Shown: piece by piece, positions 7,983 through 17,244 of the stretch
Position numbering within the stretch: the stretch's first letter is position 1
Layout of the letters: every line of letters starts with the position of its first letter
Assembly: GCA_012729475.1 (NCBI GenBank)
Contig: JAAYDB010000043.1
Location: 1-55,302 of the forward strand
Direction: 5' to 3'
Length of the DNA: 55,302 bases
Source of the DNA: Bacteroidota bacterium
Lineage (GTDB): Bacteria; Bacteroidota; Bacteroidia; Bacteroidales; VadinHA17
Notes under the pieces: model-generated
Seen by the model: only the letters and a program-made list of their open reading frames with translations
What the model was told of the DNA's origin: nothing
Database searches by the model: none
Translations under genes and position numbers: made by a program

Positions 7983-10415
7983 ATGAAAGTTTTAAAATTC
8001 GGAGGTACATCAATAGGTAATCCTGATATGATTCTCAGGGTAAAAGGCATTATTGACTCCCTGAATCTCCCATGTGTTATTGTTGTTTCTGCTTTCGGCG
8101 GAGTTACAGACAAGCTATGCAGGATATCTGAACTTGCTTCTTCAGGTAATAATGAATACAAGACCCTTCTTGAGGAAATAAATGAAAAACACAGGCAATT
8201 TGCCATAAAGCTTATCGGGGATAAGACTATTCAGAAGAAGGTTCTTGACGCTGTGGAAAATATTTCGGCTGAACTTAGGGAGATATACAAGGGTATTTAT
8301 CTACTTCGTGAGCTTACGAAGCATTCTTCTGATCAGGTTCTTGCCAGCGGCGAAAGAATATCATCCCTTATTGTAAGCAGTTTATTCCCTGAAGCTGAAT
8401 ATATTGATGCACGTGAGATCATTATAACCGATTCACGAAATCAATCCCCCCTTATTGATTTTAATAAAACTGAAAAGCTCATTAAGCAGAGAATATCGGG
8501 AAAAAAACAGCTCACTATCGTTCCCGGTTTCATAGGAAGCAACAATAAGGGAGAAACCACTACACTCGGCAGAGGAGGATCAGATTATACTGCTGCAATA
8601 CTTGCTGCTGCTCTTAATGCAGAGGTACTTGAGATATGGACTGATGTAGATGGTTTTATGACTGCTGACCCAAAGAAAGTTGAAAAAGCCTACACTATTG
8701 AAAGCCTGACATATTCGGAAGCCATGGAGCTTTCGCATTTTGGTGCAAAAGTAGTTTATACACCTACTCTTCGTCCGGTTTTTAAAGCCAATATCCCGGT
8801 AGCAATTCATAATACTTTTAATCCGGAAGCCAGTGGCACAATTATAAGTCATAAGTCTTCAGACGACAGTCGCAGTCCGATAAAAGGGATATCTTCCATT
8901 GATCATATTGATCTCATAACCCTGCAGGGGCCTGCCATGGTTGGAGTAACAGGCACATCGTCAAGACTTTTTGGCGCACTGGCCAAAAATGAGATAAACA
9001 TTATACTCATCACACAGGCATCATCGGAATATTCCATCACATTCGCAGTGAAGCCCGAAGCTTCAAATGCTGCTTTTGAAGCCATCAGTGATGAGTTCGA
9101 AAGAGAAATAAGACAAAACAGCGAGTTGAAGATTACTGTCGAGAAAAATATGTCAATAATTGCGATTGTAGGAGAAAAAATGAAAAACACTCCGGGTATA
9201 TCAGCCACTCTCTTTAAATCGCTCGGGAGAAACGGTATTAATGTAGTAGCTACTGCACAAGGGTCATCGGAATTGAATATTTCTGTTGTCATAAAGAACA
9301 AGAACCTTAAAAAAGCCCTAAATGTAATCCACGATGGATTTTTCCTTTCTGCCTACAATGAAATGAATATTTTTATTGCAGGGACAGGACTTGTAGGATC
9401 CAGCCTGATAAAGCAACTTCAGCAACAGTACAAAATTCTTTTTTCAGATCATAACCTTAAAGTCAACCTGAAAGGAATAACCAATTCCAGCAGAATGCTT
9501 ATCAGCTCAGGAGATTTAACTTTTGATTCCTGCAAAGAATCACTGAAAGAAGAAGGTATAAAAGCTGATATTGCCACCTTTGTCCAGGAGATAAAGAAAA
9601 TGAATCTCAGAAATTCTGTTTTCATCGATTGCACGGCTGATGCGAAGGTTGCATCACAATATTCAGAACTATTGTCAGGTTATGTTTCAGTAGTAACAGC
9701 AAATAAAATAGCTTGTTCCTCTGCTTATGAGTATTACTTACGTTTAAAAAATATAGCAAGTGTAAAAGGAGTACGTTTCATGTATGAGACCACTGTAGGT
9801 GCAGGCCTTCCGATTATCAAAACGATCAGTGATCTGATATTGAGTGGTGACAAAATACATAAAATTGAAGCTGTACTATCTGGCACACTGAATTTCATCT
9901 TTAATGAGTTAAGCAGCGAATTACCTCTTAGTAAAGCTATACGCAAAGCAAGAGAAAAGGGATATTCAGAACCTGATCCCAGGATAGACCTGAGTGGCAC
10001 CGATGTGGTAAGAAAAATACTGATCCTGTCACGCGAAGCAGGTTACAAAATAGAACAAAAAGATGTTGAAGTCATCACTTTCCTCCCGGATGAATGTTTC
10101 GAAGGTGATTTGAATGAGTTCTACGAAAGTGTTGCCAGGCTTGACGATGATTTTGAAAAGAAGAGAAAAGATCTCATTAAACAAAATAAAAAATGGAGAT
10201 TCACTGCTACTTTGGAAGACGGGAAGGCTAAGGTTGGACTGATTGCTGTCGACCACGACCATCCTTCCTATAATCTGGAAGGAAGTAATAATATTGTTCT
10301 ACTAACTACCGAAAGATACAAAGAGCTTCCAATGGTCATCAAGGGGTACGGAGCAGGTGCAGATGTCACAGCTGCAGGCGTTTTCGCAGACTTAATGAGG
10401 GTTATGAATGTATAA
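7983..10415 (+). CDS. thrA: Bifunctional aspartate kinase / homoserine dehydrogenase
   Basis: Catalyses the first and third steps from aspartate to threonine and methionine. Residues 1 to about 300 are the aspartokinase domain (VLKFGGTSIGNP nucleotide motif; TTLGRGGSDYTA substrate motif). Two ACT regulatory domains follow at about 310-455. The homoserine dehydrogenase part starts at Met461 with the Rossmann motif IAGTGLVGSSL and contains VTANKIACS, YETTVGAGLP, LSGTLNFIF and the catalytic stretch YSEPDPRIDLSGTDVVRK. The 810-residue length matches the fused ThrA form. It is the first main gene of thrA-thrC-thrH, 36 bp from thrC. Feedback control by threonine through the ACT domains is expected from the family. 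Confidence 0.95.
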   Translation: MKVLKFGGTSIGNPDMILRVKGIIDSLNLPCVIVVSAFGGVTDKLCRISELASSGNNEYKTLLEEINEKHRQFAIKLIGDKTIQKKVLDAVENISAELREIYKGIYLLRELTKHSSDQVLASGERISSLIVSSLFPEAEYIDAREIIITDSRNQSPLIDFNKTEKLIKQRISGKKQLTIVPGFIGSNNKGETTTLGRGGSDYTAAILAAALNAEVLEIWTDVDGFMTADPKKVEKAYTIESLTYSEAMELSHFGAKVVYTPTLRPVFKANIPVAIHNTFNPEASGTIISHKSSDDSRSPIKGISSIDHIDLITLQGPAMVGVTGTSSRLFGALAKNEINIILITQASSEYSITFAVKPEASNAAFEAISDEFEREIRQNSELKITVEKNMSIIAIVGEKMKNTPGISATLFKSLGRNGINVVATAQGSSELNISVVIKNKNLKKALNVIHDGFFLSAYNEMNIFIAGTGLVGSSLIKQLQQQYKILFSDHNLKVNLKGITNSSRMLISSGDLTFDSCKESLKEEGIKADIATFVQEIKKMNLRNSVFIDCTADAKVASQYSELLSGYVSVVTANKIACSSAYEYYLRLKNIASVKGVRFMYETTVGAGLPIIKTISDLILSGDKIHKIEAVLSGTLNFIFNELSSELPLSKAIRKAREKGYSEPDPRIDLSGTDVVRKILILSREAGYKIEQKDVEVITFLPDECFEGDLNEFYESVARLDDDFEKKRKDLIKQNKKWRFTATLEDGKAKVGLIAVDHDHPSYNLEGSNNIVLLTTERYKELPMVIKGYGAGADVTAAGVFADLMRVMNV

Positions 10416-10451
10416 TTAGTGAATAATAAAAATACTGAAACATAAATATCC

Positions 10452-11825
10452 TTGGAAAAAGATTCAATAAAATACTATTCAACGAACAGAAAAGCTCCGG
10501 AGGTTAGTTTCGGAGAAGCTCTCCTGAAAGGACTTGCACCGGACGGTGGCTTATATGTGCCCGACATTATTCCTTCACTTGGAAAAGAAGATATAGAGAG
10601 CTTGTTTTCTCTTGATTATCCACATGTTGCATACCGCATATTAAATAGCTTTCTATCCGGTGAAATTGAGAGTAAAAAATTACTTGAACTATGTCTTGAT
10701 GCTTACAATTTTGATATCCCGGTCGAAAAAATCTTCGACAGAACATATATTCTGAGGCTGGACCAGGGTCCTACACTATCGTTTAAGGATTTTGCTGCCA
10801 GGATGATGGCCAGACTTATGAGTTATTATATATCAATTGAAAACCGTCATTTCACTATACTCACAGCAACTTCAGGAGATACGGGAAGTGCGGTGGCAAA
10901 TGCCTTTTACGGAATAAAGAATATAGATGTCATTGTGTTATTCCCTGCGAAAGAAATAACTGGTTATCAGCGAAAACAAATGACAACTCTTAATAAAAAC
11001 ATTAAAGCTGTTGCGATAAATGGAAAGTTCGATGATTGTCAGCGACTGGTCAAAAAGGCGTTTCTCGATGTGTCTCTTTCAGAATGTTGCCTGACATCTG
11101 CCAATTCTATTAATATTGGCAGATTGCTTCCTCAGTCGGTTTATTATTTCTATTCCTGGTCAAGAATTGCTGCAAATACCGATGACTCTGTTATTTTCAG
11201 TGTTCCTTCAGGTAACTACGGTAATCTTATGGGGGGGATACTTGCCAGAAACATGGGGTTGCCCGTTAAAAAATTCATTATATCTGCTAACGAAAATGAT
11301 GAAGTGCCGAAATATTTGCAGAGTGGTATTTATAATATTATTGATCCGTCAATAAATTGTATCTCCAGTGCAATGAATGTTGGACATCCCAGTAATATGG
11401 CCAGAATAATTGCGTTATACGGTGGAATGATGAACAGGGAAGGTGAAATTACGGAGAGTCCGGATTTTAGCAATATGATCAGAGATTTTGCAGGTTTCAG
11501 CATCACAGATGAAGAGACACGTAAAACAATTGCAGCTTTTTATAAGAATTATGGACGCATAATTGAACCTCATGGGGCAGTTGCCTGGAGAGGAATGGAA
11601 ATGTTCCGGGAGAAGGCCGGTGCATCTGAGACAGACAGCACTATATACATCTCTCTTGAAACAGCACATCCCTCAAAATTCAGGGACGAAATCGTAAAAA
11701 TCCTGGGAATATCACCTGACATACCGGTTCAGCTAAGCAGAATCGAAAACATTGAAGAGAATTTTACTGAACTTGAGAATGATTACAGTGAACTCAGTAA
11801 TTTCATCCTGAAACAAAAAAAATAA
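10452..11825 (+). CDS. thrC: Threonine synthase, TTG start
   Basis: A PLP enzyme converting O-phosphohomoserine to threonine and phosphate in the cytoplasm. The PLP lysine is Lys112 in GPTLSFKDFAARMM; TATSGDTGSAVANAF and SVPSGNYGNLMGG bind substrate and phosphate. Length 457 is typical for the fold-type II, Bacteroidota/E. coli-like form, and the N-terminal YYSTNRKAPEVSFGEALLKGLAPDGGLYVP matches the family start. No ATG exists near that start: TTG at 10452 is the only suitable codon, so low initiation or the 36-bp spacing after thrA may limit expression. Twelve bases separate it from thrH. Confidence 0.95.
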   Translation: MEKDSIKYYSTNRKAPEVSFGEALLKGLAPDGGLYVPDIIPSLGKEDIESLFSLDYPHVAYRILNSFLSGEIESKKLLELCLDAYNFDIPVEKIFDRTYILRLDQGPTLSFKDFAARMMARLMSYYISIENRHFTILTATSGDTGSAVANAFYGIKNIDVIVLFPAKEITGYQRKQMTTLNKNIKAVAINGKFDDCQRLVKKAFLDVSLSECCLTSANSINIGRLLPQSVYYFYSWSRIAANTDDSVIFSVPSGNYGNLMGGILARNMGLPVKKFIISANENDEVPKYLQSGIYNIIDPSINCISSAMNVGHPSNMARIIALYGGMMNREGEITESPDFSNMIRDFAGFSITDEETRKTIAAFYKNYGRIIEPHGAVAWRGMEMFREKAGASETDSTIYISLETAHPSKFRDEIVKILGISPDIPVQLSRIENIEENFTELENDYSELSNFILKQKK

Positions 11826-11837
11826 CACCAGATAAGT

Positions 11838-12449
11838 ATGTATATTTTATGTTCTGATCTAGAAGGAGTATTTGTCCCCGAAATCTGGATAAATGTAGCA
11901 CTGGCTACGGGTATAGAAGAATTAAAGCTCACTACACGAGACATCAATAACTATGATGTACTGATGAAAGGAAGGCTGGATATTCTTCGTCAAAACAAGC
12001 TTACAATTCACGATATTCAAAAAGTGATTAAAGGTATTGATCCTTTACCTGGTGCTGTGGATTTTATCTCCTGGATCAAAAAAAGAACAGGGCTGATAAT
12101 AGTATCGGATACTTTTATTGAGTTTGCTGATCCTTTAATGGAAAAACTGGGTCGTCCCACTCTCCTATGTAATTCTCTTACTATTGACCAGGACGGTAAT
12201 ATCACAAATTACAATCTGCGGCAGAGCGATGGTAAAAGGAAAGTCACAGAAGCATTACATAATCTTAACTATAAAGTCGTTGCAGTAGGAGATTCGTATA
12301 ACGATATATCCATGCTACGGAATTCAGATGCAGGCATACTTTTCAGGCCTCCGGAAAATGTGATAAAGGACAATAGTGATCTGCCGGTCACCAGAACGTA
12401 TGAAGAGCTAAAGGAAATTATCTCATCAAAAGAGCATCTTTTACAATAA
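11838..12449 (+). CDS. thrH: ThrH: phosphoserine phosphatase / homoserine phosphotransferase
   Basis: A 203-residue HAD-superfamily protein. The first motif is CSDLEGVFVPEIW (Asp7 nucleophile, with Glu rather than Asp two residues on), which is the ThrH form of motif I. It is followed by TTRDI-NYDVLMKGRL, the motif II Ser in IVSDTF, and motif III/IV VGDSYNDISML with AGILFRPPENVI. These match the Pseudomonas aeruginosa ThrH I remember nearly motif for motif. ThrH can move the phosphate of phosphoserine to homoserine, giving the substrate of ThrC. Its place as last gene of the thrA-thrC operon, where a kinase gene would be expected, supports that role. A housekeeping SerB role is the alternative. 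Confidence 0.88.
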   Translation: MYILCSDLEGVFVPEIWINVALATGIEELKLTTRDINNYDVLMKGRLDILRQNKLTIHDIQKVIKGIDPLPGAVDFISWIKKRTGLIIVSDTFIEFADPLMEKLGRPTLLCNSLTIDQDGNITNYNLRQSDGKRKVTEALHNLNYKVVAVGDSYNDISMLRNSDAGILFRPPENVIKDNSDLPVTRTYEELKEIISSKEHLLQ

Positions 12450-12536
12450 GTAAGACCAAAATCTGCATTTTTTGTATATTTATCAATGATCACAGTCTTA
12501 TATGTCTGTGCATTGTATTGTAATGATTTATGTAAA

Positions 12537-14078
12537 ATGAACAGTTTATTTTCAAGAAATAAACCCATCCCTGTCCTAATAGCATTTTTGAGAATAATTC
12601 TGGGATGGCATTTTTTATATGAGGGTTTAATAAAGTTATTAAATCCTGACTGGTCAGCCAGACCTTATCTGGAAGGGTCGAGATGGATTTTTGGTGATTT
12701 ATTTCGCAGGATGGCTGAAAGTGATATCATTTTACAGATTGTTGATTCACTGAACGCATGGGGACTGACACTCACCGGCTTTGCCCTGATGGTCGGTTTT
12801 TTTACCAGGATTGCCTCCTGGACAGGAATAGCTATGCTTCTTTTATATTATTTAGCCTATCCCCCTTTGGGTGATTATGCCTATGGTGCGATCACTGATG
12901 GCAATTACCTGATAGTCAACAGAAATCTCATTGAAATATTTTGTCTGCTTCTCATTGCTTTTTCCAGATCGGGACAATTTCTGGGTCTGGACAGATTATT
13001 ATTCAGCAATGACATGAAAGGATCTGCTGAATCAGAAGAAAAGGAGCTTTTATCTACAGGAAACAGTACAAGAAGAGAATTACTTAAAGGGCTGGCTGGC
13101 TTACCCTTTCTTGCAGGTTTTGCTGGTGCTTTCTTAAAAAATTCTCCGGAACCCGGTGTTGATGCTGTATCAAGTGCAACAATGCCAAGGGTTACCTTTA
13201 AGCGCATTCAGGATCTGAAATATGAATTACCAAAAGGCAGGATAGGAGATATGGAGATAAGTAAACTGATCATGGGATGTAATCTTATCAGCGGATATGC
13301 TCATTCCCGGGATCTCATTTATGCAAATACCCTGTTCAAGGCCTACAATACTGACCAGAAAATTCTTGAAACATTTCATCTCGCGGAAATGGCTGGTATT
13401 AACACTGTTTTTCTCACTACACAGAACTATCCTCTTTTCAATAAATACCTTAAACTTTATAATGGCAGGATGCAGTCAATATGCCAGACTGATCTGAGGG
13501 TAAGTGATTTTTACGGTGACATCAACAGAGCCATTGACTCAGGAGCTACATCTCTGTATATACAAGGAGGTTACGCTGACCGTTATGTAAGAGATGGTAA
13601 GATTTCGCAGATTGCAACTGCTGTCGAATACATTAAAAATAAAGGATACCTTGCTGGTGTTGGCTGCCATGCTATTGAGGTCATCGAAATATGTGAAAAA
13701 GAAAAAATACCAAACGACTATTATGTAAAGACTTTTCACCACGACAACTACTGGTCAGCTCATCCTGTTGAAAACAGAGTACCATTTAGTGTAGATATTA
13801 AGAAATCAGTTGACCATAATATGATCCATGACAACATATTCGATCTTTTTCCTGAAAAGACAGCTGAAACAATGGCAAAAGTAAAAAAGCCATGGATAGC
13901 CTTTAAGGTGCTGGCAGGTGGTGCTATTGCTCCTAAAGGGGCTTTCCGGTTTGTATTTGAAAACGGCGCTGATTTTATTTGTGTTGGTATGTTCGACTTC
14001 CAGATAATAGATGATGTAAATATTGCATGTGAAATCCTGTCTCAGCCGGGAAAGCGGACAAGACCCTGGTATTCCTGA
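12537..14078 (+). CDS. DoxX membrane domain fused to aldo/keto reductase-like barrel
   Basis: A 513-residue two-part protein. Residues 1 to about 150 form a DoxX-like four-helix membrane domain (LRIILGWHFLYEGLIKLLNP; GFFTRIASWTGIAMLLLYYLAYPP; NLIEIFCLLLIAFSRSGQFLGLD). A charged linker leads to TRRELLKGLAGLPFLAGFAGAF at about residues 175-200, a twin-arginine-like segment with a hydrophobic stretch. The C-terminal ~290 residues look like a TIM barrel related to aldo/keto reductases (KGRIGDMEISKLIMGCNLISG start; VGCHAIEVIEICEK; FKVLAGGAIAPKGAF). The start at 12537 follows an alternative at 12486 that adds only a poor leader. The barrel is probably outside the membrane. It converges with the DUF6599 gene, 4 bp between stops. 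Activity is unknown. Confidence 0.7.
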   Translation: MNSLFSRNKPIPVLIAFLRIILGWHFLYEGLIKLLNPDWSARPYLEGSRWIFGDLFRRMAESDIILQIVDSLNAWGLTLTGFALMVGFFTRIASWTGIAMLLLYYLAYPPLGDYAYGAITDGNYLIVNRNLIEIFCLLLIAFSRSGQFLGLDRLLFSNDMKGSAESEEKELLSTGNSTRRELLKGLAGLPFLAGFAGAFLKNSPEPGVDAVSSATMPRVTFKRIQDLKYELPKGRIGDMEISKLIMGCNLISGYAHSRDLIYANTLFKAYNTDQKILETFHLAEMAGINTVFLTTQNYPLFNKYLKLYNGRMQSICQTDLRVSDFYGDINRAIDSGATSLYIQGGYADRYVRDGKISQIATAVEYIKNKGYLAGVGCHAIEVIEICEKEKIPNDYYVKTFHHDNYWSAHPVENRVPFSVDIKKSVDHNMIHDNIFDLFPEKTAETMAKVKKPWIAFKVLAGGAIAPKGAFRFVFENGADFICVGMFDFQIIDDVNIACEILSQPGKRTRPWYS

Positions 14079-14082
14079 TCAG

Positions 14083-14928
14083 CTATTTCAGAATAGCAGA
14101 TGTATATATATCAGCTATATCGGCCTGATCTTTTGCAAGATCTGAAATAACTACCATCATATCACCTTTCCAGGCAATAAAAATATTACCGTTATATCCA
14201 TCTGAAAAAGCAAACTTGCCGCTCTCTTCACTTTCTGTTTCTATTCCTGCTGAAGACAAATATCTACTGGCAGTTTCGTATGTTTCTCCAGCCGATCTGA
14301 ATTTGAAGAGATAAACTCCGAAAACATCATTACCTGTCTGATAAAGGGCCTTGAATGCATTATTCAAGAATGAATGTCCCAGAACACTTTCATTAATATA
14401 GTTCTCTTCATTTATTTTTTTCCCTTCATCCGGAAACAATGAGAGCAATTCAGGCATTTCATCAGAACCGTCCAGCATTGTCTCCACTCTTCGTGCCAGT
14501 GTTTCCACAGCATCAATAATTTTGGATTTATCTGAGAAAGTCCTGATTTTAACATAGTAATTACCTTTAAAGAAATTCACAGAACCTTCAGTCTTATAAC
14601 CCTGCGCTCCAATCTTTATGAAATCATAGGAAGTAGTCCTTTCAGAGGCATATATACCAAAGGCCGATGTATGATCACTATGACGATAAACTTCAAGCTT
14701 AATTATATCTTTTCCTTTTTTATATTCCGCTACATGCAGATCAATGAATCCCAGTTCAAGGTATCCATTAGCTGCACCATTAATAAAATCCCATAAGGTC
14801 TCTGCTGTGTAAACAGGGTACTTTGTAAGCTTTCGGAATCCCTTAAGCTCAGGTAATACAATATCTTCAGCCAGCAGGCCGGAGGAATAAAGCATTAACA
14901 GAACACTAATAAGAATTTTGTTTTTCAT
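14083..14928 (-). CDS. DUF6599-like exported protein
   Basis: A 281-residue protein with a signal peptide (hydrophobic residues 5-18, cleavage near LLAED). The pattern TAETLWDFINGAANGYLELGF followed by EVYRHSDHTSAFGIYASER is what I recall of DUF6599, a periplasmic family without assigned function. The tail contains YNGNIFIAWKGDMMVVISDLAKD. It starts 25 bp after the Tat-type aldo/keto reductase gene on the same strand, so the two are probably co-transcribed with the reductase first. A supporting role for exported redox enzymes is an inference from position only. Confidence 0.65.
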   Translation of the reverse strand: MKNKILISVLLMLYSSGLLAEDIVLPELKGFRKLTKYPVYTAETLWDFINGAANGYLELGFIDLHVAEYKKGKDIIKLEVYRHSDHTSAFGIYASERTTSYDFIKIGAQGYKTEGSVNFFKGNYYVKIRTFSDKSKIIDAVETLARRVETMLDGSDEMPELLSLFPDEGKKINEENYINESVLGHSFLNNAFKALYQTGNDVFGVYLFKFRSAGETYETASRYLSSAGIETESEESGKFAFSDGYNGNIFIAWKGDMMVVISDLAKDQADIADIYTSAILK

Positions 14929-14953
14929 ATATTTATTTTATGTCGTGTGCTTT

Positions 14954-16141
14954 TCAGGCGAGGAAATCATAGGGTATATCTACAAGCCTGGTAATATCAC
15001 TTATCTTGTCTTTTACAGCAAAATTTCTTGTACATTCCACTGTACAAACATCACAATCGCCACATGGATTATTTTTAATTTCCATTTGGTTGAGTAAATC
15101 TTTTGCCATTGCCGGATTAGCATATCCGTATGCATACATATAAGCTCTCATAAGATAAGGTATATCAACGTTTTTCGGACATTCCTCAAGGCATTTTTTG
15201 CATCCGGAGCACAACAGACCTGGTGTGGCATTTGATGCCACCAGATCATTTTTCTCCTGATCTGTAAGTGTAATATCCTGCATCACCTTTGCATTTTCTT
15301 CCAGTTCATCAAAATTGGTCATTCCGGGGATCGTAGTATGAATATCAGGATTTGAGAGAACCCATTTAAGGGCAGCAGTTGTATTCATGCGTTGCTTCCT
15401 CTCTCTGTCCAGAAACCCACCTCCTGCCATAGTTTTCATTGCTACAATACCTATTCCCGCTCCTGCGGCTTTTTTTATGGCATTTTGTAATTCAGTAAGA
15501 TAAGACAGCCGGTAATTATATTGCGTCAGTATAACGTCCCACATATCATAATTTGCTGCGGCATCAATCACTTGTGCCTCATTCCTGTGAGTAGAAAAAC
15601 CTATGAATTTAATTCTACCATCTTTTTTAAGTTTTTTAACAGTTTCCATAATCGGCTTATAATCAAATAACACAGGGTTAGTGATATCATGGACATATAG
15701 TATATCGACATAATCCAGTTTCAATCGCGACATACTGATATTAAAAAGTTCAAGGAATTTTTCAGGGGTTGTATCATTAGTGGGTTCTCCGTTCTGTCCC
15801 GTACCTGGTTTAACTTTTGTAGAGATTAGGAATGAATCACGGGGGTAATCCTTAAAGAGGTTTCCCAGCATAGTTTCGCTGTTTCCTCCGAGGTATCCGT
15901 TGGCAGTGTCAAATAATTTCATTCCTTTGTCGTGAGCTGCCCTGCATAAATTCGGGTTATCTGATCTCATGACTCCAAAACTGACCACAGGTATTTTAAG
16001 TCCGGTTTTTCCAAGAGTTCTGTATATTATATTCCTTTCATCTGCGGCAATTGTTGATGCAGTCAATACAGGAGAAACAGCCAGTGCTCCGGCTCCGGCT
16101 ATTCCTTTCCGGAGAAATCCTCTTCGCGATATTTGTTTCAT
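14954..16141 (-). CDS. Tat-exported aldo/keto reductase with C-terminal Fe-S cluster domain
   Basis: A 395-residue oxidoreductase. The N-terminus has a twin-arginine signal (ISRRGFLRKGIAGAGALA), so it is folded with cofactors and exported. The aldo/keto reductase barrel begins at YRTLGKTGLKIPVVSFG and keeps the catalytic set: Asp in LFDTANGY, the Tyr of that motif, Lys in ISTKVKPG and His in ILYVHDIT. After about residue 305 a ferredoxin-like domain contains LCSGCKKCLEECPKN and a second cysteine group CGDCDVCTVECTRN, suggesting two clusters or one cluster plus structural cysteines. It is likely to exchange electrons with a membrane partner. The DUF6599 gene follows 25 bp downstream. Confidence 0.88.
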   Translation of the reverse strand: MKQISRRGFLRKGIAGAGALAVSPVLTASTIAADERNIIYRTLGKTGLKIPVVSFGVMRSDNPNLCRAAHDKGMKLFDTANGYLGGNSETMLGNLFKDYPRDSFLISTKVKPGTGQNGEPTNDTTPEKFLELFNISMSRLKLDYVDILYVHDITNPVLFDYKPIMETVKKLKKDGRIKFIGFSTHRNEAQVIDAAANYDMWDVILTQYNYRLSYLTELQNAIKKAAGAGIGIVAMKTMAGGGFLDRERKQRMNTTAALKWVLSNPDIHTTIPGMTNFDELEENAKVMQDITLTDQEKNDLVASNATPGLLCSGCKKCLEECPKNVDIPYLMRAYMYAYGYANPAMAKDLLNQMEIKNNPCGDCDVCTVECTRNFAVKDKISDITRLVDIPYDFLA

Positions 16142-16249
16142 AATATTTAGTTTTTGTTATTATCGGGTTTTAAAAATGTGTCCACCAAGCAAAAAGACAA
16201 AAATAATAGTTTTTATTTTATCTCTGTGAGCAATCTGTCTGCACAATTA

Positions 16250-16981
16250 TTATTGAAGGTTTCTTATCCTCACCTCTATACTGTTGTCTTTAAGCAACTT
16301 AACCAGTTCATCGGTATTAGTATTACTGTAATGATATGGGTAAAGGATGTGTGGTTTAAAAGCAAGGGCTGCATCAGCAACCATTTCCGGAGTCATTGTA
16401 TATGGCAGATTCATGGGAAGGAAAGCTACATAAATATCTTTTAAAGCTTTCATTTCCGGTATATTCTCTGTGTCTCCGGCTATATAGATCCTCTTGTTGC
16501 CAATTGTCAGGATATACCCGTTACCCACCCCCTTTGGATGAAAAGGCTGCCCTGGTGAACGCATATTTACAATATTATAGGCAGGCACAGCTTCAACAAT
16601 GATATCATTGATATTTTCCACATCTCCGGCCTCCAAAGCTTTTGCTCCCTTTACACGAGAAGCTGTATTCTTATTAACCATCACAATGGTTCCGGGTTTT
16701 CTCAGATCTTCTATGAGTTCCGGATCAAGATGATCGGAATGTTCGTGAGTAACCAGAATCAGATCAGCCTTCTTAGAAATGTCATAATTTCCTATTGACC
16801 TCACCGGATCAATATATATACGAAAATCATTGACCTGAAACATCAGCGATCCATGCCCAATAAAATGCATTTCAACATCTCCTGCATCCGTACTGATTAT
16901 ATCAACAGCAGGATGATCTTGCGAAAAAGCCTGTGTTGTCATAGCAAAAAGAATAAAACTCAGTATCTTAATAATTATCAT
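16250..16981 (-). CDS. Exported metallo-beta-lactamase-fold hydrolase (UlaG-like)
   Basis: A 243-residue protein with a signal peptide (ILSFILFAMTTQAFSQ). The fold motifs are IGHGSLMFQ, the zinc motif THEHSDHLD (His79, His81, Asp83, His84), IAGDTEN (bridging Asp) and the last His in YPYHYSN. This ordering fits the UlaG/RomA-like branch of zinc- or manganese-dependent hydrolases. A TTG 33 bases upstream would extend the frame; the ATG at 16981 gives a proper signal peptide and is preferred. Substrate unknown. It is 108 bp downstream of the reductase start on the same strand and may be transcribed separately. Confidence 0.85.
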   Translation of the reverse strand: MIIIKILSFILFAMTTQAFSQDHPAVDIISTDAGDVEMHFIGHGSLMFQVNDFRIYIDPVRSIGNYDISKKADLILVTHEHSDHLDPELIEDLRKPGTIVMVNKNTASRVKGAKALEAGDVENINDIIVEAVPAYNIVNMRSPGQPFHPKGVGNGYILTIGNKRIYIAGDTENIPEMKALKDIYVAFLPMNLPYTMTPEMVADAALAFKPHILYPYHYSNTNTDELVKLLKDNSIEVRIRNLQ

Positions 16982-17244
16982 GACATAAAGATAAGCTTTT
17001 CTGTTTTTAATCAAAAAACCTTACAGCATAAAAAATAACTTCTATATCACTCATGGATAATAATATGATTGTTTTTGCTGAACACTGTCAGTATCTATAA
17101 GCGGAAAAATCAGGTACTAAAACAATATGTCAGACAGTATATATGTCTTACTGGTCAAATATATTCGTCGTATCTGCGTTTTAAAAATAAAAATTTATAA
17201 CTTGCCGCAGGTATTTAGGTTACAGCGTTACTTTATTAACACTG

